This document shows positions 16,374 through 25,078 of a DNA stretch of 64,000 nucleotides, in pieces. Where the stretch lies: the NCBI RefSeq assembly GCF_001425205.1, contig NZ_LMDW01000004.1, forward strand, positions 91,476-155,475, read 5' to 3'. The DNA is from Variovorax sp. Root411. Its GTDB lineage: Bacteria; Pseudomonadota; Gammaproteobacteria; Burkholderiales; Burkholderiaceae_C. The notes beneath the pieces were generated by a model, which was not told where the DNA came from, did not search any database, and was given only the letters and a program-made list of their open reading frames with translations. Made by a program: the position numbers and the translations under genes. How positions within the stretch are numbered: position 1 is the stretch's first letter; every line of letters begins with the position of its first letter.

Positions 16374-18064
16374 GGGTGTGTTTGCTCCTGGACGGCGGCG
16401 CGATGTGCTTCCTGCAGCGCGCGCCAAAGAATCTTTCCGGTGCCGGACTTCGGCAGGCTGTCGAGGAACTCGACCACGCGCGGCGCCTTGTAGACGGCCA
16501 TGCGCTCGCGGCACCATGCGACGATCTCCTCCTCGCCGACGCGGCCGCGCTGCAGCGGCTTCAGCACCACCAGCGCCTTCACCGATTCGCCGCGCCTGCC
16601 GTCGGGCACCGCGATCACGCAGGCCTCGTGGATGGCCGGATGCTCGTACATCGCGTTCTCCACTTCGGTGGGCCAGACCTTGTAGCCGGAGGCGTTGATC
16701 ATTCGCTTGAGCCGGTCGCGCAGGAAGAAATAGCCCTCTTCGTCCATCGACGCGAGGTCGCCGGTGCGGAAGAAGCGCTGGCCGCCGATCTCGACGAAGG
16801 CGTCTCGGTCGGCCTCGGGGTTGCGCCAGTAGCCCTTCATGACCTGTGGGCCGCGCGTCACCAGCTCGCCCGTTTCGCCGGGCGGTAGCTCCTCGAAGCT
16901 GACCGGGTCGACGATGCGCGAATCGACGCCCTGCGTCGGCATGCCCAGGCACTGGCGCTTGCCGCGCGCGGGCGGGTTGGCGTGCAGGAAGGAGGCGGTC
17001 TCGGTCAGGCCGTAGCCTTCGTTGTACGAGAGGCCGTGGCGCTGCGCGAGCATCGCGGCCACGGCCTCGGGCATCGCGGCGCCGCCGCCCGACAGTAGCG
17101 CGAGGCTGGAGAGATCGCGCCGCCCGGTTTCGGGATGGGAGAACAGGTCGATCACCATGGCCGGCGGCGCCGACCAGGCGGTGACCGCATGGCGCTCGAT
17201 CAGGCGCGCGGCCATCGCGGGGTCCCAGCGCGGCATCATCACCGCGGTGGCGCCGAGGAACATCGGCAGGTTCATGCCGTTCTGCAGGCCCAGCATGTGG
17301 AACAGCGGCGCGACGGCGAGGGTAACCGTCTCGACGTGCAATTGCTTCCACACCGCCGAGGAAGCCAGCGAGGCCAAAAGCGTCGCATGCGTGTGCATGC
17401 AGCCCTTGGGATGGCCGGTCGTGCCCGAGGTGTAGGGCAGCACCGCGAGGTCGTCGGGCGACAGGGGCAGGGCGGCGGGCGCGAGGCCGAGCGAGATCGC
17501 CTGTTCGAAGCCGTGCAGGCGCGCGTGGTCGAGCGGAGCGCGCGGCGCGGTGACCCAGTCGGGCAATGCGTCGTCGCTCGTCGCCGCGTCGATGGCGTCG
17601 GCGTAGGCATGGACGAGCACGGCACGCAGCTCGCCGTCGCCTTCGCCCAGGGCGAGCGTGGGCAGCAGGTCCTGCGCGACGCAGGCCACGCGCGCGCCGC
17701 TGTCGATGGCATGGTGCCGCACCTCCGCAGCCTTGCTCATCGGGTTGACCGGCACCACCACCGCGCCGGCGCGCAGCACGGCGTAGAAGGCGGTCACGAA
17801 CTGCGGGCAGTTCTGGCTTGCGAGCAGCACGCGGTCGCCGGGCGCGACGCCGAGGCGCTGCTGCAGGTAGCCGGCCAGCGCATCGACGCGCTGGCGCAGC
17901 TTCGCATAGGAAGTGGCCGCGCCACAGTAGACGATGGCCGGCTTGTCGGGATAGCGGCGCGCGGCCGTGTCCAGGTAGTCCGGCAGTGTGGCGCGCGGCA
18001 CGCGCAGCTCGCGCGCCACGCCCTTGGGCCAGAAGCGGAAGTGCGGTGGCCGGGCGCTGCTCAT
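16370..18064 (-). CDS. AMP-forming acyl-CoA synthetase
   Basis: A 564-residue ANL-superfamily ligase. Motifs in order are the P-loop YTSGTTGHPKGC, SGGGAAMPEA, YGLTETASF, the hinge segment FFRTGDLASMDEEG with DRLKRMINASGYKVWP, and the C-terminal catalytic Lys in KSGTGKILWRAL. It would activate a carboxylic acid with ATP and CoA to start or continue the pathway. It is the second of two such ligases in the operon (the other is at 25075), which suggests that either two acids are activated or a side-chain acid is re-activated after partial cleavage. Both ends overlap neighbouring genes by four bases. Confidence 0.92.
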   Translation of the reverse strand: MSSARPPHFRFWPKGVARELRVPRATLPDYLDTAARRYPDKPAIVYCGAATSYAKLRQRVDALAGYLQQRLGVAPGDRVLLASQNCPQFVTAFYAVLRAGAVVVPVNPMSKAAEVRHHAIDSGARVACVAQDLLPTLALGEGDGELRAVLVHAYADAIDAATSDDALPDWVTAPRAPLDHARLHGFEQAISLGLAPAALPLSPDDLAVLPYTSGTTGHPKGCMHTHATLLASLASSAVWKQLHVETVTLAVAPLFHMLGLQNGMNLPMFLGATAVMMPRWDPAMAARLIERHAVTAWSAPPAMVIDLFSHPETGRRDLSSLALLSGGGAAMPEAVAAMLAQRHGLSYNEGYGLTETASFLHANPPARGKRQCLGMPTQGVDSRIVDPVSFEELPPGETGELVTRGPQVMKGYWRNPEADRDAFVEIGGQRFFRTGDLASMDEEGYFFLRDRLKRMINASGYKVWPTEVENAMYEHPAIHEACVIAVPDGRRGESVKALVVLKPLQRGRVGEEEIVAWCRERMAVYKAPRVVEFLDSLPKSGTGKILWRALQEAHRAAVQEQTHP

Positions 18065-19227
18065 CGCTTCTCCAGCGCCCGCGCGATGATCTCCTTCATC
18101 ACCTCGTTGGCCCCGCCATAGATGCGGCCCACGCGCACGTCGGCATAGAGCCGCGCGATCGGGTATTCGTTCATGAAGCCGTAGCCGCCGTGCAGCTGCA
18201 GGCATTCGTCGACGATGCGGCAGCAGGCGTCGGTGGTCCACCACTTGGCCATGGCGGCGGTGGGCACGTCGAGCTCCCCGCGCATCAGGCGCGCGATGCA
18301 GTCGTCCACGAAGGCGCGCGCCACCTGCGCCTGCGTCTCGCATTCGGCGAGCTTGAAGCGGGTGTTCTGCATCTTCAGCAGCGGCTCGCCGAACACCTGG
18401 CGCTCGCGCACGTAGTCGAGCGTGTCGCCGATGGCACGCTGCATGGTCGCCACCGCGCCGACGGCGATCAGTAGCCGCTCGCGCGGCAACTGCTGCATGA
18501 GCTGCGCGAAGCCACGGCCTTCTTCGCCGCCCAGCAGGTTGTCGGCCGGAACGCGCACGTCGTCGAAGAACAGCTCGGTGGTGTCCAGCGTCTTCTGGCC
18601 CATCTTGTCGAGCAGCGGCCCGCGCTTGAAACCCTCCGTGCCTTGGGTCTCCACCATCAGCAGCGAGATGCCCTTGCCGCCGGCTGCCGCATCGGTCCTG
18701 GCCGCGACGCAGACCAGGCCGGCGTGCATGCCGTTGGTGATGAAGGTCTTGCTGCCGCTGATGCGCCAGTGGCCGCCGTCGCGCCGCGCCTGCGTCCTGA
18801 TGCGCTGCAGGTCGGTGCCGGCGCCGGGCTCGGTCATCGCGATGGCCGCCACCAGCTCGCCGCTGGCCATGCGCGGCAGCCAGCGGCGCTTCTGCGCCTC
18901 GGTGCCGTAGGCCAGCAGGTAGTGGGCGACGATGCCGCTGTGCACGTTGTTGCTGAAGCTTTGCGCCATGGCGCGCATCTGCTCTTCGCAGATCACCGCC
19001 TCGTGCAGGAAGCTGCCGCCACCGCCGCCATATTCCTCCGGAATGCTGGCGCACAGCAGGCCGGCCTGGCCGGCCTGGGTCCAGATGTCGCGGTCGGCGT
19101 GATGCTGCGCGCGCCAGCGTGGCTCGTGGGGCACGCACTCGCGCTCGAAGAAGCGGCGCGCGCTGGCACGCAGCATCTCGAGTTCTTCGTTCATCCACGG
19201 CCGCGTGGCAACGGCCCCGCTGGTCAT
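18061..19227 (-). CDS. Acyl-CoA dehydrogenase
   Basis: A 388-residue flavoprotein of normal family length. Segments seen are the FAD/substrate loop AIAMTEPGAGTDLQRIRTQA, FITNGMHAGLVCVAART, the RGFAQLMQQLPRERL helix and the C-terminal RIYGGANEVMKEII, where NE(I/V)M is typical of short-branched or medium-chain enzymes. It oxidises an acyl-CoA to the 2,3-enoyl-CoA, passing electrons to ETF, which is not in the window. It precedes the ligase gene at 16370 with a four-base overlap and follows an SDR with another four-base overlap. Confidence 0.92.
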   Translation of the reverse strand: MTSGAVATRPWMNEELEMLRASARRFFERECVPHEPRWRAQHHADRDIWTQAGQAGLLCASIPEEYGGGGGSFLHEAVICEEQMRAMAQSFSNNVHSGIVAHYLLAYGTEAQKRRWLPRMASGELVAAIAMTEPGAGTDLQRIRTQARRDGGHWRISGSKTFITNGMHAGLVCVAARTDAAAGGKGISLLMVETQGTEGFKRGPLLDKMGQKTLDTTELFFDDVRVPADNLLGGEEGRGFAQLMQQLPRERLLIAVGAVATMQRAIGDTLDYVRERQVFGEPLLKMQNTRFKLAECETQAQVARAFVDDCIARLMRGELDVPTAAMAKWWTTDACCRIVDECLQLHGGYGFMNEYPIARLYADVRVGRIYGGANEVMKEIIARALEKR

Positions 19228-20060
19228 GGCCGGCCGCCCCCGCAGACCAGCACCTGCCCGCTCACGTAGTTCGACTCCGGAATGCAGAACAGGTAGACCG
19301 CGCCGGCCGCTTCCTGAGGTGTACCGCCGCGGCCGAGCGGAATCAGCGCCTCGGCGTTCCTGAGGATCTGCGGGTTGACGCCGACCCTGATCTGCCGGCC
19401 CTCGATGTCGATGCTGGCACCCGCGCTGGCATCGGCTTCGGTCAACCGGGTCTTGATCAGGCCGAAGGCGACGCTGTTGACCGTGACCTTGTAGCGGCCC
19501 CATTCCTTGGCCATGGCCTTGGTCAGGCCGTTGATGCCGGCCTTGGCGGCCGCGTAGTTGGCCTGGCCCGCGTTGCCGTACACGCCGGAGGTGGACGAGA
19601 TGTTGACCACCTTGCGGAACACTTCGCGGCCTTCGTCGGCCTCGCGCCGGGCTGCCTCGCGGATGAACTCGGAGGCGGCACGCAGGATGCGGAACGGCGC
19701 GGTCAGATGCACGGCCAGCATGGCTTCCCACTGCTCGTCGCTCATCTTCTGCACCACGTTGTCCCAGGTGTAGCCGGCGTTGTTGACGACGATGTCCAGG
19801 CCGCCGTAGCTGTCGACAGCGGTGCGCACGAAGCGGTCGGCAAAGCCGCTGTCCGTCACGCTGCCGGGGCAGGCGACGGCGCTGCCGCCCGCGGCCACGA
19901 TGTCGTTGACGGTCTGCGCGGCCGGTTCGGCGTCCAGGTCGTTGATGACGACGCGCGCGCCGTCGCCCGCGAGCTTGAGCGCGATCTCGCGCCCGATGCC
20001 GCGGCCGGAGCCGGAGACGATGGCAACCTTGCCTTCGAGTTTTCTGTTGCTGCTGTTCAT
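19224..20060 (-). CDS. SDR-family dehydrogenase (FabG/HSD-like)
   Basis: A 278-residue short-chain dehydrogenase with cofactor motif SGSGRGIG (about residues 16-23), NNAG, the catalytic Ser in NISSTSG, and YAAAK with Tyr and Lys present. The loop after it, ADASAGASIDIEGRQIRVGV, is longer than in FabG and resembles bacterial homologues of peroxisomal multifunctional enzyme 2. In this operon it most likely oxidises a 3-hydroxyacyl-CoA formed by the MaoC pair immediately upstream. The ribosome site GGAGACAAC precedes the ATG. Confidence 0.9.
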   Translation of the reverse strand: MNSSNRKLEGKVAIVSGSGRGIGREIALKLAGDGARVVINDLDAEPAAQTVNDIVAAGGSAVACPGSVTDSGFADRFVRTAVDSYGGLDIVVNNAGYTWDNVVQKMSDEQWEAMLAVHLTAPFRILRAASEFIREAARREADEGREVFRKVVNISSTSGVYGNAGQANYAAAKAGINGLTKAMAKEWGRYKVTVNSVAFGLIKTRLTEADASAGASIDIEGRQIRVGVNPQILRNAEALIPLGRGGTPQEAAGAVYLFCIPESNYVSGQVLVCGGGRP

Positions 20061-20082
20061 GGGTTGTCTCCTCGGGGATGTG

Positions 20083-20529
20083 TCAGGGCCAGGCGACGAG
20101 TGCCTCGGCGCTCAGCTTGGCGACGCCTTCGCGGTTGGCCGTCACGAGCTTCAGCCGCACGCTGCGCCGGCCCTCGTGCTCGAACTTCTCGGCGACCGTG
20201 CCGGTGCAGGCGATGCGCTCGCCCACGTGGGTGAGGGCGGCAAAGCGCACGTCGAGCGAGCGGATCGCCGATTGCGGCACCCAGTTCGTCAGCAGGCGCG
20301 CGAGCCAGGCCGCCGACAGCATGCCGTGCGCGAACACGTCGGGCATGCCGGCGGATTTCGCGAAGTCGATGTCGACGTGGATCGGGTTGTGGTCGCCCGA
20401 GGCGCCGCAGTACAGCGCCAGGTCGAGGCGGCTGATCGGCGGCAGTTCCAGCGCGGGCAGGGCGTCGCCGGGACGCAGCGCGTTCCAGCCGGGAAGATTG
20501 GCGGTCGTCATCGTCGGGCTTCCGGTCAT
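20083..20529 (-). CDS. MaoC-like hydratase subunit
   Basis: A 148-residue hotdog-fold protein with the R-hydratase signature GDHNPIHVDIDFAKSAG and FAHGMLSAAWLARLL, including the catalytic Asp and His of the MaoC/PhaJ family. It adds water to an enoyl-CoA. It overlaps the upstream FAS1-like dehydratase gene by four bases. Separate MaoC halves encoded side by side usually form a heteromeric double-hotdog hydratase, as in the ChsH1-H2 and HadAB systems. Confidence 0.88.
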   Translation of the reverse strand: MTGSPTMTTANLPGWNALRPGDALPALELPPISRLDLALYCGASGDHNPIHVDIDFAKSAGMPDVFAHGMLSAAWLARLLTNWVPQSAIRSLDVRFAALTHVGERIACTGTVAEKFEHEGRRSVRLKLVTANREGVAKLSAEALVAWP

Positions 20530-20969
20530 GGGTTGCGCACCACCGTCACGCAGCGCAGCTCGGCCACGAGTTCACCCCGCTGGTTGCGCACGTGGGTCTT
20601 GCGCACGACGAATTCGAGCGCGCCGTTCTTCTTGTCGTAGATGTCTTCGATGCGCTGCTCAAAGCTCAGCGTGTCGCCGGCATAGGCCATCGCGTGGTAG
20701 CTGAAGCCCTGCTCGCCGTGCAGCAGGCTGCGGTAGTCCATGCCCAGCAGCTCGCGGATGGCGGCGGGGTTCGGCGCGTCCATCTCCAGGCAGAAGAAGA
20801 AGGTGGGCGGCACCGGCAGGCCCGGGTGCCCCGCATCGCGCGCGGCGGCCTCGTCGACGTAGACCGGGTCGGTCTGGCCCGTGGCCTTGGCGAAGAAGCG
20901 CAGGCGGCCTTTCTCCACCGGCACCTGGAACGGCGGCAGCGTGTGGCCGATGTGGCGACGGTCGATCAT
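20526..20969 (-). CDS. FAS1-like/MaoC N-terminal dehydratase subunit
   Basis: About 147 residues from ATG 20969. It has the N-terminal MaoC-like hotdog with ATGQTDPVYVDEAAARDAG, PVPPTFFFCLEM and an LHGEQGFSYHAMAYAGDTL strand. This half usually lacks the catalytic Asp-His pair and supplies substrate-binding surface to a partner, here the gene it overlaps at 20529. A longer in-frame extension to 21032 would run into a GC-rich palindromic repeat and is not convincing. Confidence 0.85.
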   Translation of the reverse strand: MIDRRHIGHTLPPFQVPVEKGRLRFFAKATGQTDPVYVDEAAARDAGHPGLPVPPTFFFCLEMDAPNPAAIRELLGMDYRSLLHGEQGFSYHAMAYAGDTLSFEQRIEDIYDKKNGALEFVVRKTHVRNQRGELVAELRCVTVVRNP

Positions 20970-20982
20970 GACCAGCCACCGC

Positions 20983-21053
20983 CGGGCCGCCCCAAGGCGG
21001 CTGGAGCCCCCTTGGGGGGCAGTGCAGTACACGAAGTGACAAGCGTGGGGGCT
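20983..21053 (-). repeat. GC-rich palindromic intergenic repeat, copy 1
   Basis: Reading the minus strand, the stretch has GCCCCC, then CACTTCGTGT, then CCCCCAAGGGGGC and a GGCCCGGCG end. The same order of blocks recurs on the plus strand at 41371-41440. It fills the gap between the thiolase and MaoC genes. I recall similar elements between genes in Acidovorax and Variovorax genomes; the CCCCC/GGGGG part could form a hairpin. Confidence 0.6.
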
Positions 21054-21059
21054 GGCATG

Positions 21060-22253
21060 TCAAACGGCCTGGTAGAGCGTGACCACGCAGGCGCCGCCCA
21101 GGCCCAGGTTGTGCTGCAGCGCGAGGCGCGCGCCTTCCACCTGGCGCTGCTCGGCCCGTCCGCGCAGCTGCCACACCAGCTCCGCGCATTGCGCCAGGCC
21201 GGTGGCGCCGAGCGGATGGCCTTTCGACAGCAGGCCGCCCGAGGGGTTGGTCACCACGCGTCCGCCGTACGTGTTGTCGCCCTCGACGATGAAGCGCTCG
21301 GCCGTGCCCTCGGGCGTGAGTCCGAGCGCCTCGTAGGTGATGAGTTCGTTGGCGGTGAAGCAGTCGTGCAGCTCCACCACGTCGAGTTCCTCGGGGCCGA
21401 TGCCGGCGTCTTCGTACACCTGGCGGGCCGCGGCGGCGGTCATGTCGTAGCCCACCAGCTGGCGCATGTCCCGGCTCTCGAAGGTGGAGGGCGTATCGGT
21501 GGTCATTGCCTGTGCGGCGATCGCCACGCGCATGTCGAGGCCGTGCTTGCGCGCGAACCCGGCCGAGCAGACGACGGCCGCGGCCGCGCCGCAGGTGGGC
21601 GGGCAGCACTGGAAGCGCGTGAGCGGATCGAACACCAGCGGCGAGGCCATCACCTCGTCCAGGGTCAGCGTCTGGCGGAACACCGCGAGCGGGTTGCGCG
21701 CGGCGTGCTGGCGCGCCTTCACCGAGATGCGGCCGAAGGTGTCGCGGCGGATGCCGTGCTGCGCCATGTAGTCGCGGCCGGCGCCGCCGAAGAACTGCGC
21801 GGCGCGCGGCGCCTCGGGAACGAAACCCTGCTTCTCGGCCATCACCTCGGCGAAGCGCGCCATCGGCGAGGGGCGGTCGTCGTAGGCGCCCTTGAGGGCG
21901 CCGGGCTGCATCTGCTCGAAGCCGAGCGCGATGGCACATTCGACCATGCCGCTCTCTACCGCCTGGCGCGCGAGGAACAGCGCGCTGGAGCCGGTGGAGC
22001 AGTTGTTGTTGAGGTTGAACACCGGAATGCCGCTCAAGCCCACGCCGTAGATGGCGGCCTGCCCGGCGGTGGAGTCGCCGTAGACATAGCCGACGTAGGC
22101 CTGCTGCACCTGTGCGTAGTCGACGCCGGCATCCTCGAGCGCGAGCTTCGCGGCGCGCGCACCCATCACGGTGTACGGGTCGCTGGCGCCGGGCTTGGTG
22201 AAGGGGATCATGCCCACGCCGACCACATGGACGGGGCGCTGCATACGTGTCAT
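21060..22253 (-). CDS. SCP-x-type thiolase
   Basis: A 397-residue thiolase with intact catalytic residues: Cys85 in NLNNNCSTGSSAL, His296 in ELHDCFTANE and His346 in KGHPLGATG. This is the SCP-x/lipid-transfer thiolase pattern, so it should cleave a 3-oxoacyl-CoA, often branched or sterol-like, to acetyl- or propionyl-CoA. It contrasts with the thiolase-fold protein at 13979, which has lost these residues. It begins a sub-block of the operon, with a putative AraC-type operator about 86 bases upstream at 22339. Confidence 0.92.
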   Translation of the reverse strand: MTRMQRPVHVVGVGMIPFTKPGASDPYTVMGARAAKLALEDAGVDYAQVQQAYVGYVYGDSTAGQAAIYGVGLSGIPVFNLNNNCSTGSSALFLARQAVESGMVECAIALGFEQMQPGALKGAYDDRPSPMARFAEVMAEKQGFVPEAPRAAQFFGGAGRDYMAQHGIRRDTFGRISVKARQHAARNPLAVFRQTLTLDEVMASPLVFDPLTRFQCCPPTCGAAAAVVCSAGFARKHGLDMRVAIAAQAMTTDTPSTFESRDMRQLVGYDMTAAAARQVYEDAGIGPEELDVVELHDCFTANELITYEALGLTPEGTAERFIVEGDNTYGGRVVTNPSGGLLSKGHPLGATGLAQCAELVWQLRGRAEQRQVEGARLALQHNLGLGGACVVTLYQAV

Positions 22254-22338
22254 GGAAACTCCTGTGGGGCGCTGTGCCGATAGGATGAAGTCTCGGCCGG
22301 CGCGCCGGCTTCAACAATCGCGGATCGGCCCAAAACGA

Positions 22339-22354
22339 TTGGCCGAAACGTTCA
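22339..22354 (+). promoter_or_regulatory. Putative AraC-type operator, site a
   Basis: TTGGCCGAAACGTTCA matches two other sites (26667 and 28996) as TTGGC-N2-AA-N5-TCA. It is preceded by a near-direct copy, TCGGCCCAAAACG, at 22325-22337, as in tandem AraC half-sites. It lies upstream of the thiolase gene in a 124-base intergenic gap. Confidence 0.45.
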
Positions 22355-22377
22355 CCGGCGCACCCTTGGCGCTGCGC

Positions 22378-22812
22378 TCACGCCGGGTCGCGGTAGCGGA
22401 AGGTGCCCATCGCGCGCGCCGCCACGTCGCCGTTGGCGTCGGTGACGGTGGCTTCGCAAAAGCACACCGAGCGGCCGCCGCCGGTGGCGCGCCCCTGCGC
22501 CTGCAGCAGCCCGCCCGCGGGCCGCATGAAGGCGATGTGCATGTCGACCGTGACGACCTCCCGCGCGTAGGCCACGCGCGAGAGCGCGGCATGCGCCATG
22601 GCGCTGTCGAGCAGGGTCATCAGCACGCCGCCGTGGCCGCTGGCGTGGTTGTTCAGCAGTTCGGGCCGCAGCGCCACCGACACCAGCGATTCGCCGTCTT
22701 CGGCACGCTCGAGGCGCAGGCACAGGTGCTCGGAAAAGGGCACGTGGCGCTGCGGCCCGCTGCGCGGCCGGTCGTCGCCTTCTGGCGGTGCGCTCGCGAG
22801 GTGCAGGCTCAT
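22378..22812 (-). CDS. PaaI-like hotdog thioesterase
   Basis: A 144-residue hotdog protein with the PaaI signature NNHASGHGGVLMTLLDSAMA, in which the GHGGVL segment and the following Asp are the usual catalytic region. It would hydrolyse an acyl-CoA, perhaps to rescue CoA from dead-end intermediates. The gene overlaps the stop of the SDR gene at 22809 by four bases. A second, different thioesterase of the same family is at 24659. Confidence 0.87.
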   Translation of the reverse strand: MSLHLASAPPEGDDRPRSGPQRHVPFSEHLCLRLERAEDGESLVSVALRPELLNNHASGHGGVLMTLLDSAMAHAALSRVAYAREVVTVDMHIAFMRPAGGLLQAQGRATGGGRSVCFCEATVTDANGDVAARAMGTFRYRDPA

Positions 22813-23636
22813 GGCGCGGCTCCCCGCTTCGATGCGGCGGCGGCCGCCGTGAAGTCGCGCGGCCCCGTCAGCGCGAGGCCGCCATCGACGGGGATGATCG
22901 CGCCCGTGATGTACGAACCCCAGTCGCTCGCGAGCAGCATCGCCATGCGGCTGATGTCCTCGATGCGGCCCAGGCGCTTGAGCGGCACGCGCTCGGCCAT
23001 CGCGGCCATCGTGCCGTCGGTGGGCGCGAGCCGCTTCAGGCCCTCGGTGTCGGCAATCGGCCCGGGCACGATGGAGTTGATGCGGATGCCTTGCGGACCC
23101 CACTCCAGCGCCAGCACCTGCGTCAGCATGTCGACCCCCGCCTTGGCCGCGCACACGTGGGCCTGGAAGGGCGTCGGCGTGAAGGCCTGTCCGGCGGAGA
23201 TCTGGATCACGCAGGCACCGGGTTGGCGCAGGTGCGCATGCGCCAGCCGGGCGACGTTGAAGCTGCCCAACAGGTCGATGTCGACCACCGTCTTGAAAGC
23301 GTTGGGCGACATGTCGAGCGCGCTCGCGAGAAAGTTGCCCGCGGCGCCCGAGACCAGCACGTCGATCGGGCCGAAGCGCTCGGCGCCCTGCGCGAAGGCA
23401 CTCTCCAGCGCCTCGGGCTGGCGCACATCGGCCGGAATGCCCAGCGCCTGCGTACCGAGCGCTTCGAGCTGCTGCGCGGCCGCGGCCACCTTGTCGGCCG
23501 AGCGGCTGAGCACCGTGAGGCGCGCACCGGCGCGCGCGAAGGCCTGCGCGATGCCGAAGTTGATGCCGCTGGAGCCACCGGCCACGGCCACGTGGCGGCC
23601 CGTGAAATCGAATGCGGAAAAATCAATGGGGTTCAT
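22809..23636 (-). CDS. 2,4-dienoyl-CoA reductase-like SDR (DECR type)
   Basis: About 275 residues from ATG 23636; a GTG at 23648 overlapping the previous stop is an alternative. It has AGGSSGINFGIA as cofactor loop, SGAAGNFLA after strand 4, and VPGPIADTEG. The usual SDR Tyr is missing: the YxxxK position reads VCAAK. This is normal for the DECR subfamily, whose members (for example peroxisomal DECR2) keep the Lys and the N-F in AAGNF. It would reduce a 2,4-dienoyl-CoA with NADPH, which implies a polyunsaturated or conjugated intermediate in the pathway. Confidence 0.87.
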   Translation of the reverse strand: MNPIDFSAFDFTGRHVAVAGGSSGINFGIAQAFARAGARLTVLSRSADKVAAAAQQLEALGTQALGIPADVRQPEALESAFAQGAERFGPIDVLVSGAAGNFLASALDMSPNAFKTVVDIDLLGSFNVARLAHAHLRQPGACVIQISAGQAFTPTPFQAHVCAAKAGVDMLTQVLALEWGPQGIRINSIVPGPIADTEGLKRLAPTDGTMAAMAERVPLKRLGRIEDISRMAMLLASDWGSYITGAIIPVDGGLALTGPRDFTAAAAASKRGAAP

Positions 23637-23644
23637 CGCTGTGA

Positions 23645-24625
23645 TCACTCCGGCTTGAAGCCGATCTCGGCCAGCATCCTGCGTTCGCGCTCGAACTGCG
23701 CACGGGCGTAGTCGGCATAGCTCTCGCCGGTCATCAGCTTGGGCTGCATGTCGAACAGCTCCAGCTGCTGGAGGTAGGCGGGGTCCGCCGCAGCCTTGCC
23801 GAAGGCCGCGTGCAGCCTGGCGGCGATCTTCGGATCGAGGTTCTTCGGCGCCACCAGGCCCACCGGCGACTCGATCACCATGTCATGGCCCAGTTCCTTC
23901 ACGGTCGGCGTGTCGTAGCGCTTCAGGCGCTCGGCGGTGAAGGTGGCGAGCAGCCGCACCTTGCCGCCCTGCACCTGGGGCCCGAAGCCGGGATCGCCGT
24001 AGACGTCGAGGTGGCGGCCGATCACCGCCTGGAAGGCTTCGCTGCCGCCCTTGTAGGGCACCAGGTTGAAGGAGGTGCCCGCCTGCCTGGCGAGGCGCTC
24101 GGCGTAGATGCGGTTAATGCTGATCGCGCCCACGTTGCCCCAGCTGACGGCGCCGGGACGTTTCCTGGCATCGGCCAGCAGCTCGGGCAGCGACTTCCAG
24201 GGCGCGTCGGCGGCCACCACGATGCCGGTGGCGAGGCCGGCCAGCCCGATCAGGTAGCTGAAGTCCTTGAGCGGGTCCCAGCTCACCTTCTGCACCAGCG
24301 GTGCGCGGATCACCGAGTTGTGCATGACCGCGATCGTGTAGCCGTCGGCTTCGTGCATGGTCGCCAGCGATGCGGTGCCGGTGACGCCGCCTGCGCCCGG
24401 CTTGTGCATCAGCACGATGGGCTGGCCCAGGTCCCTGGAGGCGGCCTCGGCCAGCGTGCGGAAGATCGGGTCGAAGGAACCGCCCGGCGGAAATGGCAGC
24501 ACGAGCAGGATCGGCTTGCTCGGGTAAGGGTCGGCGGCGAAGGCCGGGGCGGCTGTGCTGGCGGCGAGGGCGATCAGTGCGCCAAGCGCGCCGCGCCGGC
24601 CGAGCGAGCGGAAAGTGCGGTTCAT
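23645..24625 (-). CDS. Bug/TctC-family periplasmic solute receptor
   Basis: A 326-residue exported receptor with a twin-Arg-containing signal region (RSLGRRGALGALIALAA) cleaved near APAFA. The ligand loops are YPSKPILLVLPFPPGGSFD and KPGAGGVTGTASLATMHEAD. It lies within the acyl-CoA operon, between a thioesterase and the DECR-like gene, and is the second Bug protein of this operon. No TctAB partner is in the window. It may deliver the acid substrate to a TctAB encoded elsewhere or serve as a sensor. Confidence 0.92.
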   Translation of the reverse strand: MNRTFRSLGRRGALGALIALAASTAAPAFAADPYPSKPILLVLPFPPGGSFDPIFRTLAEAASRDLGQPIVLMHKPGAGGVTGTASLATMHEADGYTIAVMHNSVIRAPLVQKVSWDPLKDFSYLIGLAGLATGIVVAADAPWKSLPELLADARKRPGAVSWGNVGAISINRIYAERLARQAGTSFNLVPYKGGSEAFQAVIGRHLDVYGDPGFGPQVQGGKVRLLATFTAERLKRYDTPTVKELGHDMVIESPVGLVAPKNLDPKIAARLHAAFGKAAADPAYLQQLELFDMQPKLMTGESYADYARAQFERERRMLAEIGFKPE

Positions 24626-24658
24626 GGTGTTGTGTCTCCTGTCGTTGGAATTCGCGGT

Positions 24659-25078
24659 TCAGGCGGCCTGCGGCAGCGGCAGGTAGCGAAAGGAACCCTG
24701 CGCACACGCGACCACGCGGCCGCCGTCGTCGGTGACCGAGGCGCGGCACCACGCGATGCCGGCGTCGTGCTGCACCACTTCGCCGTCGGCCGTGAGGCGG
24801 CCGCGGCCCGGTGCGTGGAAGCTGGTGTGGAGGTCGAGCGTGACGGCGGTGCGCGCAAAGTCGAACAGCGACACGGCGGCGCTCGCCATGGCCACGTCGA
24901 GCAGCGTGGCCAGCACGCCGCCATGCACCGCGCCGATGACGTTGCCGAGTTCGGGCCGCGCGTCGATCACGAGGCGTGCGCGGCCGCCTTCGGAGTATTC
25001 GCGGCGCGCCTCCAGCAGCCGCATGAATGGCACCTGGCCGAACAGGTTGCGGCGATCCGCGCCCGTGACGGGTGTCAT
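24659..25078 (-). CDS. PaaI-like hotdog thioesterase
   Basis: A 139-residue hotdog protein with the core NVIGAVHGGVLATLLDVAMA and the following strand VTLDLHTSFHAPGRG. The length and motif fit PaaI/YdiI-type acyl-CoA thioesterases. Its ATG overlaps the stop of the CoA-ligase gene at 25075, so it is probably translated with it. Its closeness to the ligase suggests a proofreading or CoA-release role for the acid activated first. Confidence 0.87.
   Translation of the reverse strand: MTPVTGADRRNLFGQVPFMRLLEARREYSEGGRARLVIDARPELGNVIGAVHGGVLATLLDVAMASAAVSLFDFARTAVTLDLHTSFHAPGRGRLTADGEVVQHDAGIAWCRASVTDDGGRVVACAQGSFRYLPLPQAA

Noticed and set aside
20970..21032. N-terminal extension of the FAS1-like dehydratase
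   Set aside because: The extra residues come from the GC-rich palindromic repeat; the conserved domain begins at ATG 20969.
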